DNA from: Guptibacillus hwajinpoensis
GTDB taxonomy: Bacteria > Bacillota > Bacilli > Bacillales > Guptibacillaceae
NCBI RefSeq assembly: GCF_029277305.1
Contig: NZ_CP119526.1
Direction: 5' to 3' (one strand)
Length of the DNA stretch: 64,000 nucleotides
The number at the start of each line of letters is the position of its first letter. Positions within the stretch are counted from its first letter, which is position 1. The notes beneath the pieces were generated by a model that searched no databases, was not told the DNA's origin, and saw only the letters and a list, made by a program, of their open reading frames with translations. The position numbers and the translations under genes were made by a program. Of the stretch, positions 59,244 to 64,000 are shown in pieces.

Positions 59244-60539
59244 TTAGATGATAATCAGCCAGAGGTATAGACCGAGTAATGTAATGAATAGTGTTGGAAT
59301 AGTTAGCACGATTCCAATTTTAAAGTAGTAGCCCCAAGAGATTTTCACGCCTTTTAGGGATAGTACATGAAGCCATAAGAGTGTTGCAAGTGATCCAATT
59401 GGAGTGATTTTAGGTCCAAGATCTGATCCGATAATATTTGCGTAAATCAATGCTTCTCGTAATGTTCCAGAAGTTGAAGTGGCTTGGATGGCAAGTGCAT
59501 CAATCATAACAGTTGGCATATTATTCATCAGAGATGAAAGAATCGCTGCGATAAAGCCCATTGAAAGTGTTGCAGCAAGTAAGCCTTGATCAGCAGTTGC
59601 TTGAATCACACCTGCAAGCACATCTGTTAAACCTTGATTTCGTAAACCATATACAACAACATACATTCCGATCGAGAAGAAGACAATTGCCCATGGAGCA
59701 CCTTGGATGACCTTATTTGTTTCAACAGCTTTGCTTCGTCTTGCCATTAGAAGGAAGAAGATTGCAACAATACCAGCGATAATTGAAACGGGCACGCCAA
59801 TGAATTCACTTGAGAAATATCCAACGAGAAGAACGGCGAGAACATACCAAGATAGTTTAAACATCTTGTGATCTTTAATTGCTTCATTCGGCAATCGCAG
59901 CTGATTCACATCGTAATTTCCTGGAATATCTTTTCTGAAAAATAGATAGAGAACAAGAATACTTGCACCGAGTGCAAAGAAGTTCGGTACGATCATTCGA
60001 GATGCATATTCTACAAATCCAATGTCGAAGAAGTCAGCAGATACAATATTTACAAGGTTACTTACAACAAGCGGTAAAGAAGTTGTATCGGCAATAAATC
60101 CACTCGCCATTATGAATGGAAGAATCATTTTTTCTTTGAAGTTCAAGTTTCGGACCATAGCTAGGACGATGGGTGTCAGAATCAGTGCAGCTCCGTCATT
60201 AGCAAAAAGCGCTGCTACGATTGCACCAAGCAATATCACATAAATGAACATGCGAAGTCCGTTTCCTTTAGCCGCTCGAGCCATGTGAAGAGCAGCCCAT
60301 TCGAAGAATCCAATTTCATCTAATATCAGTGAGATTAGGATGATGGCTATGAAAGCGAATGTCGCATTCCATACAATGCCAGTTACGGTTATAACATCTT
60401 GAAAATCAACAACGCCAACAAGGAGAGCAAGTATAGCACCTCCACAGGCAGACCAGCCAATACCAAGATTTTTTGGCTGCCAGATCACGAGAACTAGTGT
60501 AACCACAAAGATTAGTATAGCTAGTAAGACAGAAGTCAA
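59244..60539 (-). CDS. arsB: Arsenite efflux permease
   Basis: 431 aa with 11-12 TM helices: the N-terminal WQPKNLGIGWSACGGAILALLVGVV, central FANDGAALILTPIVLAMVRNLNF and NLVNIVSADFFDIGF, and C-terminal LMNNMPTVMIDALAI and IIGSDLGPKITPIGSLATLLWLHVL are ArsB signatures. Lies 13 bp after arsR. Confidence 0.95.
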   Translation of the reverse strand: MTSVLLAILIFVVTLVLVIWQPKNLGIGWSACGGAILALLVGVVDFQDVITVTGIVWNATFAFIAIILISLILDEIGFFEWAALHMARAAKGNGLRMFIYVILLGAIVAALFANDGAALILTPIVLAMVRNLNFKEKMILPFIMASGFIADTTSLPLVVSNLVNIVSADFFDIGFVEYASRMIVPNFFALGASILVLYLFFRKDIPGNYDVNQLRLPNEAIKDHKMFKLSWYVLAVLLVGYFSSEFIGVPVSIIAGIVAIFFLLMARRSKAVETNKVIQGAPWAIVFFSIGMYVVVYGLRNQGLTDVLAGVIQATADQGLLAATLSMGFIAAILSSLMNNMPTVMIDALAIQATSTSGTLREALIYANIIGSDLGPKITPIGSLATLLWLHVLSLKGVKISWGYYFKIGIVLTIPTLFITLLGLYLWLIII

Positions 60540-60552
60540 TCCAATACCCCCA

Positions 60553-60897
60553 TTAATCGCAGCAAATGCGTAATCCTTTATTTTCTAATTCTTTTAGCTT
60601 GTCCATTTGTTCAGGAATAAGCTCAAGTACGCTTTCTACAATCGAGAAGGTGTCACTTTCTCGATTCAATGAATAGAAAATCCATTGTCCACTTCGACGT
60701 TCCTTAACAAGCCCGTTGTCACGTAGTTTTCTAAGGTGCTGGCTAATAGAGGGTTGACTCATTTGAAGAACTTCAACAAACTCACAAACGCAGCATTCGC
60801 CATCTTTAAGTAACCCAATCATCGTTAATCGCGTTTTATCACCGAGTAATTTAAGGACCGCTGCAGCTTTATCAATCTCAATTAGTGTTTTCTCCAT
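60553..60897 (-). CDS. arsR: ArsR-family arsenite-responsive repressor
   Basis: 114 aa winged helix. The metal-binding motif DGECCVCEFVEVL (Cys residues in helix 3, ELCVCDL-like) and recognition helix SQPSISQHLRKLRDNGLV are intact. Represses arsRBC until arsenite binds. SD GGAGGTG precedes the ATG at 60897. Confidence 0.95.
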   Translation of the reverse strand: MEKTLIEIDKAAAVLKLLGDKTRLTMIGLLKDGECCVCEFVEVLQMSQPSISQHLRKLRDNGLVKERRSGQWIFYSLNRESDTFSIVESVLELIPEQMDKLKELENKGLRICCD

Positions 60898-60918
60898 CCC
60901 ATCACCTCCGATGATTAG

Positions 60919-60940
60919 TATATAAGTATATTCTTATATA
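60919..60940. promoter_or_regulatory. ArsR operator candidate
   Basis: TATATAAG-N6-CTTATATA, perfect 8-bp arms, 21 bp before the arsR start. Position and AT-rich dyad fit ArsR-family sites. Confidence 0.7.
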
Positions 60941-61122
60941 TGCAAGGGAGAATTTAGCAACGAGGAAAGAGAGGATCATCTTGTCTTGTGTAAAGAAGAA
61001 ATGATCCAATGGTTTCATCAAGAGATCCTAAAGTAATACGAGAAACATAAGCGAACGCCCATCCATTGCTGTGAGTCTTGCATAGTATGTAGTAATCCAT
61101 GATGGAAAGGAGGTCATACTCC

Positions 61123-61218
61123 ATGGGATACGGTTACGGCAGTGGGTTTGCTCTAATTGTAGTGCTGTTCATTCTTCTTATCATCGTAGGTGCAGCTTTT
61201 GTTGGAGGAGGCTACTAA
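61123..61218 (+). CDS. YjcZ-family small spore-associated peptide
   Basis: 31 aa: MGYGYGSGFALIVVLFILL and a GGGY end. The Gly/Tyr-rich N-terminus followed by FALIVVLFILLIIVG is the hallmark of YjcZ peptides. SD AAGGAGGTC lies about 10 bp before ATG 61123. Family members are linked to sporulation; molecular role unknown. Confidence 0.85.
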   Translation: MGYGYGSGFALIVVLFILLIIVGAAFVGGGY

Positions 61219-61289
61219 TTCTCTGAACATAGGCTGTATTAGGCAGAATATATCTGTCAATAGAGCATGGGTTGAATAACAAACGCGCA

Positions 61290-61326
61290 AGAAGGCTGAT
61301 TTCAGTTAATCAGCCTTTTCTTGTGC
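61290..61326. terminator. Bidirectional terminator
   Basis: AGAAGGCTGATT/AATCAGCCTT-TCT hairpin between convergent yjcZ and desaturase genes, T-rich on the plus side. Confidence 0.82.
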
Positions 61327-61328
61327 GT

Positions 61329-62384
61329 TTATTTGTCTGTTAGCTTTCTAGGAAGGATCGCTTTTGGGTCTAACTTGTTTCCAAGGGAACCATAGGCGTT
61401 TTTGTTCATTGGATCGATAAGCTCATTGTGTTCAAAATAAACACGAGGTGTTTGCCATAATGCAATTAATGCTTGTGTCATAGGCATTTCATGATATCGT
61501 TCTGGCCACATGGTTTTGATGTGCTGCTTAACAATTGGATAATACTTTGGATTCATTCCAGGAAAAAGATGGTGCTCCGTATGATAGGAGAAATTGAAAT
61601 GGATCGTATCGACCCACTTTGGAACGGTCACCGTTAAACTGTTGGCAAGTGGATCATTCACAGGTGTTAGTGGATTAAGCCTGTGATTTGTTGATATGTA
61701 AGCCATCACAATAAAGTTAGCAATCAGCAAAGGGATAAGAAAGGCAAAAAGCCATTTGGTAAAGCCGATTAAGAAAATCAGACCGATCCATGTCATCCAG
61801 GGCAGGATTGTTTGTAACCATACTTCTGGTTGCTTACGTGGTTTAAACTCTTTTACATACACAGTAAACATCTTAAGTGAATGAGCTGTAAATTGAACAG
61901 CAAGGGATGCAAATGCGAAGAAAGCACGAATGGATAGCGGGAGATTGTAAATCCACCGAAAAACCTTTAATTTCGAGATTCTTTCAAGGGTCGGCCATGC
62001 ATCTGGATCATTTTCATCGTGTTGTGTATGAACGTGATGATTCAAGTTATGCCACTTTCTCCATAATTGTGGACCAGTACTTAGCGGCCAGAAGGCAATA
62101 GCACCGAGAAGGTCTCTGAGCCAAGATTTCCGTACGACAGTGCCATGCAGAATTTCATGCCCAAGAAATCCAAGACCTGCAAAAGAACAGCCTATTATAA
62201 TGGAAATTCCTAGATTTATTAGTGGGTGTAATTCAACAAGACCAATCACAAAAAAACAGCTTATTGTTATGACTAAATATGTAAGGCCTCCAAGTAGTCG
62301 TCTTGGTACAGGTTTAAAAGCTTCGATAGGCATATGTTTTTTGATACGAGCTGCATACCAGCTAAATGAATGTAGATCGTTCAT
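61329..62384 (-). CDS. Membrane acyl-lipid desaturase
   Basis: 351 aa with about four TM helices and three His boxes: GHEILHG (HxxxxH), WHNLNHHVHTQHD (HxxHH) and YHTEHHLFPG (HxxHH) for the di-iron centre. Introduces a double bond into membrane fatty acids, relevant to cold adaptation. The start at 62384 has SD GGAGGAG 7-8 bp upstream; the frame extends 19 codons further without one. Confidence 0.9.
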   Translation of the reverse strand: MNDLHSFSWYAARIKKHMPIEAFKPVPRRLLGGLTYLVITISCFFVIGLVELHPLINLGISIIIGCSFAGLGFLGHEILHGTVVRKSWLRDLLGAIAFWPLSTGPQLWRKWHNLNHHVHTQHDENDPDAWPTLERISKLKVFRWIYNLPLSIRAFFAFASLAVQFTAHSLKMFTVYVKEFKPRKQPEVWLQTILPWMTWIGLIFLIGFTKWLFAFLIPLLIANFIVMAYISTNHRLNPLTPVNDPLANSLTVTVPKWVDTIHFNFSYHTEHHLFPGMNPKYYPIVKQHIKTMWPERYHEMPMTQALIALWQTPRVYFEHNELIDPMNKNAYGSLGNKLDPKAILPRKLTDK

Positions 62385-62529
62385 TTTCGTCTCCTCCCAT
62401 TTTGATATGCTCGTTTCTTTTGGAAAGTCATATAACTCCATAATGTACGGAGAAGGTTTAAATTATTCAGTTAAAAAGTGGAAAAGTGTTGATCTTTCCA
62501 AAGCGTAAAGTTAGAATTATAAAAAAATA

Positions 62530-62800
62530 GACAGGCAATGAAGAAGAAGAGTACTTTCGAGCAGCACTTCAGAGAGCTGATGGCAGGTGAGAATCAGCGT
62601 GCACGAAAAAGGAATGGGCTTCTGAGCTACCGATCTGAAATTAGGATAGTAGGATCTGGCGGAGCGTCTTACCGATACAAAAGACATCTTATTGGAATGT
62701 GTCATTTTTCCTGTAAGTGTTAAGTGCGTTTACTCATGTAGACGAATAAAGGTGGCAACACGGGTTTCCCGTCCTTATTGGATGGGGAACCCTTTTTGTG
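62530..62800 (+). ncRNA. T-box leader, tryptophan specific
   Basis: Contains AGAGAGCTGATGGCAGGTG near the start of stem I and the T-box AATAAAGGTGGCAACACGGG (about 62744-62763), followed by a terminator GGGTTTCCCGTCC/GGATGGGGAACCC with TTTTT. A TGG at 62615-62617 sits where the specifier codon is expected. Uncharged tRNA-Trp should favour antitermination of trpS. Confidence 0.9.
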
Positions 62801-62823
62801 TTGTCTAAAATGGAGGAATCGAG

Positions 62824-63819
62824 ATGAAGACAGTTCTAACTGGAATTAAACCAACAGGGAAAGTTCATCTAGGTAATTATAGCGGTGCGATCAAGCCTGC
62901 ACTTAATCTTGCTAGGGATAATAAGCTTGAACCAATTTATTTCATTGCCGATTATCATGCACTAACGAGCGTAAGAGATCCTGAAGAGATGAGAGAATTA
63001 TCATATGGTATTGCTGCAACATGGCTTGCATTAGGTCTTGATCCTTCAAAATCAATATTTTATCGTCAATCTGATGTCCCTGAGATTTTTGAACTCTCCT
63101 GGATCCTTTCCTGTTTTAGTTCAAAGGGTTTAATGAATAGAGCTCATGCATATAAAGCGGCTGTTGATCGGAATAATGAGGCGGGGAGAGAACCGGATGA
63201 AGGTGTAAATATAGGGTTGTTCACTTATCCGGTTCTAATGGCATCTGATATTCTACTTTTTAAGTCAGATCTTGTTCCAGTAGGGAAAGACCAAATTCAA
63301 CATGTTGAGATTGCACGTCATCTGGCTGAAGGGTTTAACAAGCAATATGGAGAAACGTTTTCCATACCAGACTATGTTGTGGAAGAAGCAACTGCAATCA
63401 TCCCTGGTCTTGATGGAAGAAAAATGAGCAAAAGCTATCAAAATACGATACCATTATTTGAAGAATCAACTAAACTTCGCAAATTACTTAATCGAATAAA
63501 AACAGACTCTTCTCTTCCAAATGAACCGAAAAATCCTGATGATTCAGTTGTGTTTGCACTTTATCAAGAGTTTGCGAGTGATAAAGATATTGCAAGAATG
63601 CGAGAACGATTTGAAAATGGAATTGGATGGGGAGAGGCCAAAAGTGAACTTTATCATGCTATGAATTTATTCCTTGAAGAACCACGCAGAAAGTACAATA
63701 CTTATATGTCGCATACAGATGAGCTAGAATTGGTTCTTGAAAAAGGAGCAGAAAAGGCAAGGGATAAAGCACGTCCTTTATTAAATGAGGTTAAAAGGAA
63801 ACTTGGGATCAGGATGTAA
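62824..63819 (+). CDS. trpS: Tryptophanyl-tRNA synthetase
   Basis: 331 aa class I enzyme: HLGNY (HIGH equivalent) in GIKPTGKVHLGNYSGAI, LMASDILLFKSDLVPVGKDQIQHVEIARHLA, and GRKMSKSYQNTIPLF (KMSKS). The sequence around ATAIIPGLDGRKMSKS differs from the standard Bacillus TrpS (IMSLNDPLKKMSKSD), so it may be the auxiliary TrpRS type. Controlled by the T-box just upstream. Confidence 0.92.
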   Translation: MKTVLTGIKPTGKVHLGNYSGAIKPALNLARDNKLEPIYFIADYHALTSVRDPEEMRELSYGIAATWLALGLDPSKSIFYRQSDVPEIFELSWILSCFSSKGLMNRAHAYKAAVDRNNEAGREPDEGVNIGLFTYPVLMASDILLFKSDLVPVGKDQIQHVEIARHLAEGFNKQYGETFSIPDYVVEEATAIIPGLDGRKMSKSYQNTIPLFEESTKLRKLLNRIKTDSSLPNEPKNPDDSVVFALYQEFASDKDIARMRERFENGIGWGEAKSELYHAMNLFLEEPRRKYNTYMSHTDELELVLEKGAEKARDKARPLLNEVKRKLGIRM

Positions 63820-63905
63820 TCTACGTTTTGTCTTAAGTTTGTTCTAAGATTAACCGATAAAAGAGTAGAAGAAACATCATTAAATACTATCGGAGGAACA
63901 ACTAA

Positions 63906-64000
63906 ATGATGCAAATGTCCGGACAATATAATTTATGGATCATCATGCTTTCAATTTTCATTGCTATTATTGCATCTTATAGTGCACTGGATCTTGCAGG
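63906..64000 (+). CDS. MHYT-domain membrane protein (5' part only)
   Basis: Runs off the window after about 32 codons: MMQMSGQYNLWIIMLSIFI then IASYSALDLAG. YNLW...S..IAI.ASY.ALDLAG is the first helix of an MHYT sensor domain, often fused to GGDEF/EAL or histidine kinase domains. SD GGAGG is 9 bp before the ATG. Output domain not visible. Confidence 0.75.
   Translation, partial: MMQMSGQYNLWIIMLSIFIAIIASYSALDLA

Noticed and set aside
62140..62508. 122-codon plus-strand ORF opposite the desaturase
   Set aside because: Antisense shadow of a gene with three intact His boxes.

Overview
The window looks like chromosomal DNA of an endospore-forming, low-GC Gram-positive of the family Bacillaceae. 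The evidence is strong purine-rich Shine-Dalgarno sites, TTG/GTG starts, a ribose operon in Bacillus order, LtaS, Spx, RsbR, a cold-shock protein, a T-box, a yybP-ykoY riboswitch, a YjcZ-type spore peptide and CotB-like spore coat proteins. I saw no rRNA, tRNA, phage, plasmid or CRISPR signature. The genus cannot be fixed from sequence alone.

Layout. 0-7 kb: a DNA glycosylase (nei type) and the complete ribose operon rbsR-K-D-A-C-B behind a perfect LacI/CcpA-type palindrome. 7-12.8 kb: a kinase-like protein, two Nudix hydrolases, a tandem DUF2294 protein, a PP2C-like phosphatase, and a PadR-ChrA pair. 13-21 kb: a 14-TM drug exporter, lipoteichoic acid synthase, an MBL-fold protein, cupin and RDD proteins, a cold-shock protein and an RsbR-type stressosome protein. 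21-29.6 kb: a YczE/YitT-like membrane protein with a structured leader, an SSS symporter plus Xaa-Pro peptidase, an M50-like protease, a secreted subtilase, a persulfide dioxygenase-rhodanese fusion behind CstR-like operators, and a three-gene ECF sigma cassette. 30-34 kb: proline utilisation (putR-putB-putC). 34-42.4 kb: a soluble GAF-PAS histidine kinase, YnfA, a NarL-type two-component pair, a second subtilase with S-layer-homology-like repeats, and a GNAT. 42.7-49 kb: a 1072-residue M36 metalloprotease and a spore-coat cluster of three CotB-like genes, two unlisted small peptides and a more distant relative. 49.5-64 kb: a methyltransferase, a TerC/YkoY protein under a manganese riboswitch, a histidyl-tRNA synthetase, an oxidoreductase, UspA, Spx, an MFS exporter, arsR-arsB-arsC, YjcZ, a desaturase, a T-box-controlled TrpRS, and the start of an MHYT-domain protein.

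How the genes may work together. Three secreted proteases, the symporter/Xaa-Pro peptidase operon and the put operon suggest use of extracellular, proline-containing peptides (inference). RsbR, Spx, UspA, the cold-shock protein, the ECF cassette, ars and the persulfide enzyme form a stress set.

Most notable. (1) Upstream of the HisRS gene is a 14-residue ORF with a strong ribosome site and three consecutive His codons, followed by a terminator. This is the layout of a ribosome-mediated attenuator, unusual in Bacillaceae where T-boxes normally do this job. (2) An interspersed 160-220 bp element has inverted ends GGCTCTTTTC...GAAAAGAGCC and 8-bp target duplications, like a non-autonomous ISL3-type element. 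One copy split a Nudix-phosphatase operon and rewrote the Nudix C-terminus, and two copies sit nested inside other copies. (3) Two unrelated arrays of exactly 20-bp period lie between a stop codon and its terminator. (4) The yczE-like gene has a leader in which a 10-nt anti-Shine-Dalgarno can pair with either of two partners.
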